From positions 1 through 64,000 of the forward strand of contig CAWKGD010000001.1 in assembly GCA_963849105.1 (NCBI GenBank): DNA of 64,000 bases. Reading direction: 5' to 3'. The position numbers and the translations under genes are program-made. The notes below the pieces were generated by a model. It ran no database searches and had not been told where the DNA came from. It saw nothing but the letters and a program-made list of their open reading frames with translations. Each line of letters opens with the position of its first letter. Position 1 is the first letter of the stretch. The DNA is from CAVRXQ01 sp963849105. Lineage in GTDB: Bacteria; Actinomycetota; Acidimicrobiia; Acidimicrobiales; Bog-793. Positions 56,383 through 64,000 of the stretch are shown in pieces.

Positions 56383-56615
56383 GCCCTTTCGCGACTTTCC
56401 TAGGCGTTACACGATTGCAACCAGCAGGAATGGGCGTGCTGGTAGCCTGTTGCTCGCTGCTGCAAGCCGGAAGCGAAAAAGATATATGGCGTTGACGCGC
56501 CCGAAACGATGAAGCTCTCTGGTGACGGTGGGAAGGACGGGCGGGCGGGGCCGAGGGATGACGAAATCCTCGGTGTTCGAACGGACGAAGAGCTACGACC
56601 AAGGGTAAGTCGCCG

Positions 56616-57422
56616 ATGATCCGTTTCGAAAACGTCACGAAGGCCTACAAATCGGACGCAGTCGCGCTGCGCGACATCTCGCTCGACATCGACAAGGGGG
56701 AGTTCGTCTTCCTCGTCGGTCCGTCTGGGTCTGGAAAGACGACGTTCCTTCGTTTGTTGTTGCGCGAAGAGGTTCCGGACTCAGGAAAGATCTGGGTCGC
56801 CGGTCGCGAGATTGGCGACCTTTCGCAGTGGCGCGTTCCGTACCTTCGACGCAACTTGGGCTGTGTCTTCCAAGACTTCCGGTTGCTGCCGACGAAGACG
56901 GTCTTCGAGAACGTCGCCTTCGCGCTCGAAGTCATCGGACGGAGCAAGTCGGTCATTCGCTCACAGGTCGGCACGGTGCTCGAGCTCGTTGGCCTCGGTG
57001 AAAAGGGAAAGCGGATGCCCGATGAGCTTTCCGGCGGTGAGCAACAGCGCGTCGCGATCGCGCGAGCGTTCGTGAACCGTCCGCTCGTGTTGCTCGCCGA
57101 TGAGCCGACCGGCAACTTGGACCCGGCAACGAGCCAGGGGATCATGAAGCTGCTCGATCGCATCAACAAGACCGGTACAACCGTCGTCATGGCGACGCAC
57201 GACGTGACGATCGTGAATTCGATGCGACGACGCGTCGTCGAGCTCGAACACGGCAGCATCGTGCGCGACCAGTCCCGCGGCGTCTACTCCGCGGTGGGTG
57301 AGATGTTGACCGGCGCGACCCAGCGCGTTCCGGCGGTCTCGGTGTTCGGCGACACCTTCGACAGCGACGATGAGGGAGCCTTCGTTGCGGCACGCGCCGC
57401 CGGCCGATCGCGACGGAGATAG
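56616..57422 (+). CDS. ftsE: Cell-division ATP-binding protein FtsE
   Basis: ATPase of the FtsEX complex, which controls peptidoglycan hydrolases at the septum. Signatures: MIRFENVTKAYKSDAVAL, Walker A VGPSGSGKTTFLRLL, FQDFRLLPTKTVFENVAFALEV, SGGEQQRVAIARAF, LADEPTGNLDPATS and ATHDVTIVNSMRRRV. At 268 residues it is longer than the usual 220-230; the extra C-terminal tail (EMLTGATQRVP, FGDTFDSDDEG) looks flexible. ftsX starts 3 bp after its stop. Confidence 0.95.
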   Translation: MIRFENVTKAYKSDAVALRDISLDIDKGEFVFLVGPSGSGKTTFLRLLLREEVPDSGKIWVAGREIGDLSQWRVPYLRRNLGCVFQDFRLLPTKTVFENVAFALEVIGRSKSVIRSQVGTVLELVGLGEKGKRMPDELSGGEQQRVAIARAFVNRPLVLLADEPTGNLDPATSQGIMKLLDRINKTGTTVVMATHDVTIVNSMRRRVVELEHGSIVRDQSRGVYSAVGEMLTGATQRVPAVSVFGDTFDSDDEGAFVAARAAGRSRRR

Positions 57423-57424
57423 GC

Positions 57425-58339
57425 ATGCCGATCTCCGTCGACTACGTCGCCAAAGAGACTGCACAGAACCTCTGGCGAAATCGAGTGATGGCCCTCGCCG
57501 CCGTGCTCACCGTCGCGGTGTCGCTTTCCCTCGTCGGGACGGCGCTGTTGTTGCGCCAAGCCGTCGCGCGCCAGATCGGTGAGTGGTCGAACAACGTCAG
57601 TTTGCAGGTCTTCATGGACCCGGGAGCGACGCAGGCGCAGATCGCGAGCGTGCGTCAGCTCATCCAGTCGACCCCGCAGATCACGAGCTTCACGTATCTC
57701 AACCACCAGCAGTCCTACGACCAGGCGAAGAAGATCCTCTCTTCGACACCCACGGCGCTCGCGGCGCTGACGCCGGCGACGACACCGACGGACTTCCGTT
57801 GCCGGCTGAAGGATCCTTCGGCGGCCTCGGCGGTGGCGAGGGTGTTCAACGGCGGCGGTACGAAAGGCGGCACCCCGGCGGCGCCCGGCGTCTACTCGGC
57901 CACGTACCCCGGCCAGTCGATCCGTGTCATGCAGCGCGTGGTGAGTGTCTTGCAGGACATCCTGCTCGCGATCGCGGTTGTGCTCTTGGTCTCCTCGCTC
58001 GTACTGATTCTCAACGCGATCCGAATGGCGATATTCGCCCGGCGTCGTGAGGTGAGCGTGATGAAGCTCGTCGGCGCGACGAACTGGTTCATCCGGATCC
58101 CGTTCATGCTCGAGGGCTTCGTCCAGGGGTTCCTCGGAGCCGTCGTTGCCGTTTTCGTCGTGCTCCTCGCGAACGTCGGCGTGCGGTACCTGGTCGCGCA
58201 CTACAAGGTGACGGTGCTTTCGTCCACGGTGCTTTCGACCCGGGACCTTCTCCTCACCGAGATCGTCGTCGTGCTGCTCGGGATCGCCGTCGGCGTCGCC
58301 GGCTCATTCGTCGCGGTGCGTCGCTTCCTCGACGTCTGA
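57425..58339 (+). CDS. ftsX: Cell-division permease-like protein FtsX
   Basis: Membrane partner of FtsE, 304 residues with four membrane segments: one near 23-45 (LAAVLTVAVSLSLVGTALLL), an extracellular domain (about 50-170, the part that binds hydrolase partners), and three at the C terminus (QDILLAIAVVLLVSSLVLI, GFVQGFLGAVVAVFVVLL, LTEIVVVLLGIAVGVAGSF). ARRREVSVMKLVGATNWFIRIPFMLEG is the usual FtsX cytoplasmic loop. The ATG is coupled to ftsE. Confidence 0.95.
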   Translation: MPISVDYVAKETAQNLWRNRVMALAAVLTVAVSLSLVGTALLLRQAVARQIGEWSNNVSLQVFMDPGATQAQIASVRQLIQSTPQITSFTYLNHQQSYDQAKKILSSTPTALAALTPATTPTDFRCRLKDPSAASAVARVFNGGGTKGGTPAAPGVYSATYPGQSIRVMQRVVSVLQDILLAIAVVLLVSSLVLILNAIRMAIFARRREVSVMKLVGATNWFIRIPFMLEGFVQGFLGAVVAVFVVLLANVGVRYLVAHYKVTVLSSTVLSTRDLLLTEIVVVLLGIAVGVAGSFVAVRRFLDV

Positions 58340-58355
58340 TCCGGGCTGCGCGCCG

Positions 58356-59177
58356 ATGAAGGCGCTGGGCGCGATCTCCGAATTGGGCGCACAACACGCG
58401 GCGGCCGCCGTCATCACCGGATCTGGAAGGATCGAATTCGCCGGCGATCTCACACACCGGTTCGCTCTCGCCTCAGTCACAAAGATCCTCGTCGCCTACG
58501 CGGCTTTGATCGCCTACGAGGAGCACTCGCTGGCGCTGAACGACCCCGCCGGTCCTGTCGGCTCGACCGTCGCGCATCTGCTCGCCCACGCGTCCGGGCT
58601 CGCTCCCGACCCGCCGCCGAGATCACTTTCCGAGCCGGGGAAGCGGCGCATCTACTCGAACGCCGGTTTCGAGGTCCTCGCCGATCTCATCGCCACGGCG
58701 TCCGGCCTTTCGATCGAGGAGTACCTGAGCTCTGGGGTGTTCGAGCCGCTCGGCATGCTCGACGCCGACTTGGAGGGTTCTGCGGCGTCGGGAGCATTCG
58801 CCACGATCGAGGACTGCGTCATGTTCTGTCGCGAGCTGCTCTCGCCGACACTCATCTCGAGATCGACACTCACGTTCGCGACGAGGGTGGCGTTCTCCGG
58901 ACTTTCGGGCGTGCTCCCGGGTTACGGGAGGCAGGATCCGAACGACTGGGGTCTCGGCTTCGAGCTCCGCGACGCGAAGTCGCCGCACTGGACCGGCGCG
59001 TCGAATTCACCGGCGACCTTCGGACATTTCGGCCAGTCAGGGACATTTCTCTGGGTGGATCCACACGCACGCGTCGCGCTCGTTCTGCTCACCGATCGAG
59101 ACTTCGGCGATTGGGCAATCGACGCCTGGCCGCGTCTTTCCGACGATGTCCTTGCTGAGCTGACGCCGGCGTCGTGA
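58356..59177 (+). CDS. Serine hydrolase of the beta-lactamase/DD-peptidase fold
   Basis: A 273-residue protein with Ser-x-x-Lys in ASVTKILVAYA (catalytic Ser near 42), the Tyr-Ser-Asn motif in IYSNAGFEVLADLIATASGLSIEEYL, and the FGHFGQSGTFLW stretch as the third (HxG-like) box. It thus belongs to the class C beta-lactamase-like family, with many esterases and peptidases. No signal peptide is seen, so it is probably cytoplasmic. It starts 16 bp after ftsX. Confidence 0.85.
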   Translation: MKALGAISELGAQHAAAAVITGSGRIEFAGDLTHRFALASVTKILVAYAALIAYEEHSLALNDPAGPVGSTVAHLLAHASGLAPDPPPRSLSEPGKRRIYSNAGFEVLADLIATASGLSIEEYLSSGVFEPLGMLDADLEGSAASGAFATIEDCVMFCRELLSPTLISRSTLTFATRVAFSGLSGVLPGYGRQDPNDWGLGFELRDAKSPHWTGASNSPATFGHFGQSGTFLWVDPHARVALVLLTDRDFGDWAIDAWPRLSDDVLAELTPAS

Positions 59178-59210
59178 ACGCCGCGCGACCCGTCGATAGA
59201 GTCGCCGGCC

Positions 59211-59750
59211 ATGACGATCATCGATGTCCATGGGCGACCGGAACCGCCGGTCGCAGGCGGTGAACTCGACACATTGCTCGGCTTTCTCGACTACCAACGC
59301 GCGACGTTCGCCTGGAAGTGTGGAGGACTCGACGCCGCTGGGCTCTCGGCGACGGTCGGTGTTTCGACGATGACGCTCGGCGGCATGCTGAAGCACCTCG
59401 CGCACGTCGAAGAGGGCTGGTTCTGCGAGGACTTCCTCGGACGGGCGCCGTCGCCACCGTGGGACGCAGTCGACTTCGAATCCGACCCCGAGTGGGATTG
59501 GCGTACGGCTGCCGAGGACACACCCGCGGAGTTGTTTGCGCTCTGGCACCGAGCGGTGGACCGAGCGCGCGCCGCGTTCACAGAAGCTCTCACTGACGGC
59601 GGCTTAGACCGGCTCGCTCGGCTCGTCTGGCCAGACGGTCGCTCGCCGAGCCTTCGCTGGATCCTCTGTCACATGATTGAGGAGTACGCGCGCCACAACG
59701 GCCACGCCGACCTCATCCGAGAATCGGTCGACGGGCTCACGGGGGAGTGA
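59211..59750 (+). CDS. DinB-family (DUF664-like) protein
   Basis: A 179-residue four-helix protein: LLGFLDYQRATFAWKCGGLDAAGL, MTLGGMLKHLAHVEEGWFCEDFLG and ILCHMIEEYARHNGHADLIRESVDG. Histidines in KHLAHVE and the EYARHNGHAD stretch are at the metal positions of the family. Some DinB proteins are thiol-dependent (mycothiol or bacillithiol) transferases, which is possible here. ATG start 34 bp after the hydrolase. Confidence 0.88.
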   Translation: MTIIDVHGRPEPPVAGGELDTLLGFLDYQRATFAWKCGGLDAAGLSATVGVSTMTLGGMLKHLAHVEEGWFCEDFLGRAPSPPWDAVDFESDPEWDWRTAAEDTPAELFALWHRAVDRARAAFTEALTDGGLDRLARLVWPDGRSPSLRWILCHMIEEYARHNGHADLIRESVDGLTGE

Positions 59751-59884
59751 CGTCGCGCATCTGGCGAGCGTCTGTGGTTCGGCGGGTGGCTCAGGTGCCG
59801 ATGAAGTGAGGCCAATTGGCTCTTCGGATCCGTGCCGGACGCCCCATTACGCTCGAGCGCCGAACGGCGGGCAAAGGAGTTTTC

Positions 59885-60628
59885 GTGAAGGGTGTGCTTC
59901 TTGCGGGCGGGACGGGCAGTCGACTCTCGCCGCTCACCCAGATCACGAACAAGCACCTGTTGCCGCTCTATGACCGACCGATGATCTCCTACGCCGTCGA
60001 GGCGTTGGTCACTGCCGGGATCGACGAGATCATGGTCGTGACGGGCGGCACCCACGCCGGTGAGTTCCTCCGCTTGCTCTCGAACGGCGAGAAGTTCGGG
60101 GTGCGCCGACTCAACTACGCCTATCAGGACAAGCCGGGAGGGATTGCGCAAGCGCTCGGCCTCGCAGAACGATTTGTCGGCGAGGATCGCGTGCTCGTCA
60201 TGCTCGCCGACAACATCTTCGGGCGCACGATCCGGCCGATCGTCGAGCGTTTCGAGGAACAGGACAAAGGGGCACGGATCCTGCTAGCGCGCGTCGAAGA
60301 GCGCGAGCACTTGCGCCACCTCGGCGTCCCCGAACTCGACGCGTCCGGCAAGGTTGTGCGGATCGTCGAAAAGCCCGAGAACCCATCGAGCGCCTACTGC
60401 GTGACCGGCGTCTACTGCTATGAGCCGACGGTGTTCAGCGTCGTCGCCAACCTCGAGCCATCGGCGCGCGGCGAGCTCGAGATCACCGATGTCAACAACC
60501 ACTACGTCGAGTTGGGACAGATGTCGTATGACATCTGCGAAGGATTCTGGGGTGACGCCGGCGAGTCGATCGACGCGTACTACGCCGTCGTCGACCAGGT
60601 GCGCCGACACGGCGCCAACCTCGCCTGA
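59885..60628 (+). CDS. Glucose-1-phosphate thymidylyltransferase-like nucleotidyltransferase
   Basis: Would make dTDP-glucose, or a similar NDP-sugar, from the sugar 1-phosphate. The 247-residue product has the signature LLAGGTGSRLSPLTQITNKHLLPLYDRPMI, the VMLADNIFG stretch with a metal Asp, and EKPENPSSAYCVTGVYCYE and EITDVNNHYVE. It is shorter than typical RmlA (about 290), lacking the C-terminal extension. The start is GTG at 59885. No rmlBCD genes follow; the neighbours are unrelated. Confidence 0.88.
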   Translation: MKGVLLAGGTGSRLSPLTQITNKHLLPLYDRPMISYAVEALVTAGIDEIMVVTGGTHAGEFLRLLSNGEKFGVRRLNYAYQDKPGGIAQALGLAERFVGEDRVLVMLADNIFGRTIRPIVERFEEQDKGARILLARVEEREHLRHLGVPELDASGKVVRIVEKPENPSSAYCVTGVYCYEPTVFSVVANLEPSARGELEITDVNNHYVELGQMSYDICEGFWGDAGESIDAYYAVVDQVRRHGANLA

Positions 60629-60644
60629 ACCCTCATCCGACCTT

Positions 60645-61874
60645 TCACTTCGCGAACGCGCCAGGACGCGGACGCAGCGCGTCCGGCCAAGCTGACGGTG
60701 CGGTGACGATCGCCCTCGGGTAGTCCTCGAACAACCAGCGGGCGACATTGCGGCGGACGAACGGCGAGGAATCGACGACGCGCAAGACGGCGTTGGCACC
60801 GGCTGCCGTGCTGAACAGACCCCGGCAGGCGCGGGCGATCGCGTGATCCTTGGTTAGGGATGCCGCCACCGCCCGGCGGTAGGAGTCAGCGACGTGCGAC
60901 GACCCGCGCGTCGCGTCGGAGAGGATGGAACGCGCCGCGGCGATGCCGGTCTCGAGCGCTTGGCCGATCCCCTCTCCAGTGAACGGGTCCGCGGTGCTCG
61001 CCGCATCACCGACGAGGAGCACCCGGCCGTCGCGGGCGGAGAGCGCGGCGAGATCGAGTTGTGCCGGGATCGGCCAGGCGCGCCCGGGCGACTCGAGCGC
61101 CGCGCCCGGTCCAGTGAGTGATCGGACGAAGGCACCTTCGAGCGTCCGCCGCCAGGCGTCAGCGAAACGTTTCCCATACAAACCGGAGGTGACGACGCCG
61201 AGGTTGATCACGCCATCGGCGAGCGGGAACGACCACCCGTAGCCGGGGAGGAGCGACCGGTCGAACCAGACCCACATCGGCGCGGTCCGTTCCGCTTCCG
61301 CTCCATCGAGGTACGCGCGCCACGCCATCCATCTCGGACGACGCTCGGTCACGTCCGGTCCGCCGATCGCACGACGAACCTCGGACCAGGCGCCATCGGC
61401 ACCGATGACGAAGCGGGCGCGCAGGTCCCCGTGGCCGGCGAAGTGGACGCGCTCGACGCCGTCGCGTTCGTGCTCGAGGGAAAGAAAGCGTGCGCCCGAG
61501 ATCACCTTCGCACCGGCCACGTGGGCAGAGCCGACGAGCGCCGCGTCGAGTTCGAAACGCCTTGCGACCGCGGCGAAGATGCCCGGACCACGACGAAACT
61601 CGAGCGAAGTCCGGCGGCCACTCGGTGAGCGCACCGCGAGCTCGTCGACGGCTCGAAACGACGGCACCGACTTCGGCTCGAGACCGAGTTCGTCGAGTCG
61701 CCGGAGCGCGCCGGTCGTCAGGCCGTCCCCGCAAGTTTTGTCGCGAGGAAAGTGGGCACGATCACAGAGGGCGACCGATCGTCCCGCTCGGGCGAGAGTG
61801 ATCGCCGCTGCTGCACCAGCCGGGCCCGCTCCGACGACAACGGCGTCGAACGTCTCGTGGTCGTCCCGGCTCAC
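60645..61874 (-). CDS. Geranylgeranyl-reductase-family FAD oxidoreductase
   Basis: A 409-residue flavoprotein: FDAVVVGAGPAGAAAAITLARAGRSVALCDR at the FAD site, FPRDKTCGDGLTTGALRRLDELGL, FVIGADGAWSEVRRAIG, and RVLLVGDAASTADPFTGEGIGQALETG. The FPRDKxCGDGL and GDAAS features belong to the GGR family, whose actinobacterial members reduce isoprenoid chains such as that of menaquinone. GTG start at 61874 overlaps the stop of the epimerase gene upstream by 4 bp, so the two are translationally coupled. Confidence 0.88.
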   Translation of the reverse strand: MSRDDHETFDAVVVGAGPAGAAAAITLARAGRSVALCDRAHFPRDKTCGDGLTTGALRRLDELGLEPKSVPSFRAVDELAVRSPSGRRTSLEFRRGPGIFAAVARRFELDAALVGSAHVAGAKVISGARFLSLEHERDGVERVHFAGHGDLRARFVIGADGAWSEVRRAIGGPDVTERRPRWMAWRAYLDGAEAERTAPMWVWFDRSLLPGYGWSFPLADGVINLGVVTSGLYGKRFADAWRRTLEGAFVRSLTGPGAALESPGRAWPIPAQLDLAALSARDGRVLLVGDAASTADPFTGEGIGQALETGIAAARSILSDATRGSSHVADSYRRAVAASLTKDHAIARACRGLFSTAAGANAVLRVVDSSPFVRRNVARWLFEDYPRAIVTAPSAWPDALRPRPGAFAK

Positions 61875-62794
61875 GCGGTCGTCCGTGTCTCGAGCGCGGC
61901 CGACAACGCGTCCTCGATCCGGGGGAGTTGGAACTGGTAGCCCGTGTCGAGGAGTCGACGGGGCAGGACCCGCTCGCTGATCAGCGCGACCTCGCGTGTC
62001 GCCTCGGTGCCGATCACCGCGTCGAGCACAATCCGCGGAACAGAAAGTCTCACCTGCGAGCCGACAATGCGCGCGAATGCGGCCGCGAAGTCGGTGTAGC
62101 GCACGGGGTTCGGTGCGGTGAGGTTGCAAGGGCCCTCGACGTCTGCGCTCACCGCGGTGTGGATGAGCGCCCCGACCTCGTCGTCGAGTCCGATCCAGCT
62201 GAACCAGTGCCGACCGGAACCGAGCGATGCGCCGAGTCCGTGGCGGAAAAGTGGCAGCTGCAACGCGACGACGGGATTCTCACTCGCGATCACGACTCCG
62301 CTGCGCACGTGAACGACTCTTACGTTGGCGTGTCGTGCCGGCTCCGTCGCGTCTTCCCAGGCCCGACAGAGTTCGGCGAGGAACCCGTGCCCGAGCGCGC
62401 TCTGCTCGTCGAGTTCTTCGTCGCCGCGCTCGCCGTAGATGCCGATCGCGGAGGCCGAAACGAAGACGGTCGGTGGGATGTCGGCGACGGCGATCGCGCG
62501 GGCGATGAAGTCGGTGACGAGAATGCGGCTCTGTCGCAGCCGCTCGCGCTTGGCGGCGCTCCAGCGCATCGGGGTGATCCGTTCGCCCGTCAGATTGAAG
62601 ACGACGTCGATCCGGTCGAGCGAGCCACCTGGGAGCAGCGAGAGGTCGAGGCGTCGCGCGGCGAGGTCGAGGTAGGCATCGCCCACCTTCGGATTCGACC
62701 GCACGACGCGATGGACCGTGTGGCCGTCGGACTCGAGTTGCGCGATGAGTGCTCCGGCGATCAGCCCGTGCGATCCGCTCACGAGGACGTGCAC
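61871..62794 (-). CDS. TIGR01777-family NAD-dependent epimerase/dehydratase
   Basis: A 307-residue SDR-type protein: HVLVSGSHGLIAGALIAQLESDGH (nucleotide loop), VVFNLTGERI, RWSAAKRERLRQSRI, VFVSASAIGIYGERGDEELDE, LCRAWEDATEPAR, RVVHVRSGVV, and PLFRHGLGASLGSGRHWFSWIGLDDEV. These are the usual family (YfcH/SDR39U1) features. The function is not known in detail. It forms an operon with the flavoprotein gene. Confidence 0.9.
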   Translation of the reverse strand: MHVLVSGSHGLIAGALIAQLESDGHTVHRVVRSNPKVGDAYLDLAARRLDLSLLPGGSLDRIDVVFNLTGERITPMRWSAAKRERLRQSRILVTDFIARAIAVADIPPTVFVSASAIGIYGERGDEELDEQSALGHGFLAELCRAWEDATEPARHANVRVVHVRSGVVIASENPVVALQLPLFRHGLGASLGSGRHWFSWIGLDDEVGALIHTAVSADVEGPCNLTAPNPVRYTDFAAAFARIVGSQVRLSVPRIVLDAVIGTEATREVALISERVLPRRLLDTGYQFQLPRIEDALSAALETRTTA

Positions 62795-62886
62795 GGCCTA
62801 GGAGCCTGCGCTTCGCGGCTGAGCAGGCACGTAAATCCCCCTTTCGACATCCACGAAGTTAGAACGGTCGCCGATATCCTGAGCGG

Positions 62887-64000
62887 GTGACCGTCGGATC
62901 CGATAAGGACACCGACGCGCCCGAGGTTTTGCCCCGTCCCTACGTGCTCGGCATCAACTCGTGGCTCGTCGAGGAGATGTACCAGGAGTTCCGCGCCAAC
63001 CCGCTCTCGGTGAGCCAGAGCTGGCGCGACTTCTTCTCGGGTCCCCGGGCGGTGATCCCCGAGTCTCGCCAGCGCAACGGGTCGGGATCGGCCATGAAGG
63101 CTGCCCCCGGGGCAGTCGATCTTCAGCCGGCGGCCGAGGCCGAGGCGCCAACTCCGCCACCGCCGAGCGCCCCTTTCGCGCCCGCGCTTGCACCGCTAGG
63201 AGTCGACGGCGAGCTGCGATTGCTGCGCGGGGTGCCGGCCAAGCTGGCCGAGAACATGGTGGCGAGCCTCTCCGTGCCGACGGCGACGAGCGTCCACCCT
63301 GTCCCGGCGAAGCTGCTCGAGGTCAACCGATCGATCCTGAACGGCGAGCTATTGCGCACCGGACGGGAAAAGGTGAGCTTCACCCACCTGATCGGCTTCG
63401 CCGTCGTGCAGGGGCTACGGGAGCTGCCGGCGGTCAACTCGAGCTACGTCGAGGACGCGGACGGCGAGGGGACGCCGGGGGTGATCCGTCACCACCGCGT
63501 CGGTCTCGGCATCGCGATCGATATCGAGAAGTCCGATGGCTCGCGGGCGCTCCTCGTCCCCGTGATCAAAGACGCCGACACGCTTTCCTTCCGCGAATTC
63601 CGCGCCGCCTACGAACAGCTCGTGTCAAAGGCGCGGTCGAGCAAGCTCGCCGTCGAGGACTTCGCCGGCGCGACGGTGAGCATCACGAATCCCGGCACCC
63701 TCGGGACGACGCAGTCCGTCCCGCGTCTCATGAAGGGCCAGGGGGCGATCATCGGCGTCGGCGCGCTCGACTATCCCGTCGAGTTCCTCGGGGCCGCCCA
63801 AGAGACGCTCGCCGCGCTCGGTGTCGGCAAGGTCGTCACGCTGACTTCGACCTACGACCACCGGATCATCCAGGGTGCGGAGTCGGGGCTATTCCTCCGC
63901 CGGGTCCACGAGCTCTTGGTGGGGGAGGACGGTTTCTATGACGAGATCTTCTCCTCGCTCGGCATCGTGCGGCCGCCGGCGCGCTGGACACGCGACGAGC
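62887..64000 (+). CDS. kgd: Multifunctional 2-oxoglutarate decarboxylase/dehydrogenase (Kgd/OdhA type), 5' part
   Basis: The first 371 residues are in the window; the gene runs off the right edge. The N terminus has a SucA-like helix (GINSWLVEEMYQEFRANPLSVSQSWRDFFSG), then a Pro/Ala linker, then an E2-type acyltransferase domain without a lipoyl domain: LRGVPAKLAENMVASLSVPTATSVHPVPAKLL, VSFTHLIGFAVVQGLRELPAVNSSY, SITNPGTLGTTQSVPRLMKGQGAIIGVG, TSTYDHRIIQGAESGLFLRRV with the catalytic His. This fused E2-E1 layout is a hallmark of actinobacteria. The E1 part would lie beyond the window. Start GTG at 62887. Confidence 0.93.
   Translation, partial: MTVGSDKDTDAPEVLPRPYVLGINSWLVEEMYQEFRANPLSVSQSWRDFFSGPRAVIPESRQRNGSGSAMKAAPGAVDLQPAAEAEAPTPPPPSAPFAPALAPLGVDGELRLLRGVPAKLAENMVASLSVPTATSVHPVPAKLLEVNRSILNGELLRTGREKVSFTHLIGFAVVQGLRELPAVNSSYVEDADGEGTPGVIRHHRVGLGIAIDIEKSDGSRALLVPVIKDADTLSFREFRAAYEQLVSKARSSKLAVEDFAGATVSITNPGTLGTTQSVPRLMKGQGAIIGVGALDYPVEFLGAAQETLAALGVGKVVTLTSTYDHRIIQGAESGLFLRRVHELLVGEDGFYDEIFSSLGIVRPPARWTRDE

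Overview
This 64 kb window has high GC and looks like the chromosome of an actinobacterium, most likely of the Acidimicrobiia type (the class is inferred). Actinobacterial markers are a lipoyl-less, Kgd-type 2-oxoglutarate decarboxylase/dehydrogenase at the right edge, an S-(hydroxymethyl)mycothiol dehydrogenase, PspC-type histidine kinase signalling, CGNR and DUF1707 proteins, and a secA-prfB-ftsE-ftsX core segment. I saw no tRNA, rRNA, CRISPR array, insertion sequence or prophage.

Layout. 1-3.1 kb: a SRPBCC protein, a 12-TM protein resembling haem-copper oxidase subunit I, and a CtaB-like haem O synthase. 3.7-8.9 kb: an L,D-transpeptidase, then an envelope-sensing group (DUF1707, PspC, PspC-histidine kinase, LuxR-type regulator, papain-fold-like protein). 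9-13.2 kb: a membrane HD-GYP protein with a polythreonine tail, divergent from a secreted protein with eight 54-residue repeats. 13.3-16.7 kb: an L-fuconate catabolic operon (FMN-dependent hydroxy-acid dehydrogenase with a frameshift, SDR, L-fuconate dehydratase). 17.4-22.6 kb: DMT exporter, glycerol kinase, a secreted G1-family peptidase, two small proteins.

22.7-37.3 kb is the most interesting part: cupin, acyl-CoA dehydrogenase, Rieske oxygenase of the quaternary-ammonium (GbcA/CntA) type, mycothiol-dependent formaldehyde dehydrogenase, HemL-like aminotransferase, complete PotABCD-type ABC importer, TetR/BetI-like regulator, FAD oxidoreductase and ADP-forming acyl-CoA synthetase. All four promoter regions in this block carry a copy of one inverted repeat, GACTGA-N4-TCAGTC. 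I read the block as a single regulon that imports and N-demethylates a betaine-like amine, detoxifies the released formaldehyde, and sends the carbon skeleton through transamination and acyl-CoA steps. The substrate is not known.

37.3-40.8 kb: a nickel/cobalt permease and a sulfur module (sulfide:quinone oxidoreductase-like, DsrC/TusE-like, DsrE2-like). 40.8-50.3 kb: MacB-type ABC exporter, a YxxxD-repeat secreted protein, phosphoribosyltransferase, GMC oxidoreductase, a truncated disulfide-reductase remnant, VOC protein, endonuclease IV and MiaB. 50.4-64 kb: a second G1 peptidase with a fibronectin-III-like insertion, methyltransferase, secA, prfB, ftsE, ftsX, serine hydrolase, DinB-like protein, nucleotidyltransferase, geranylgeranyl-reductase-like flavoprotein, TIGR01777 epimerase, and the 5' part of kgd.
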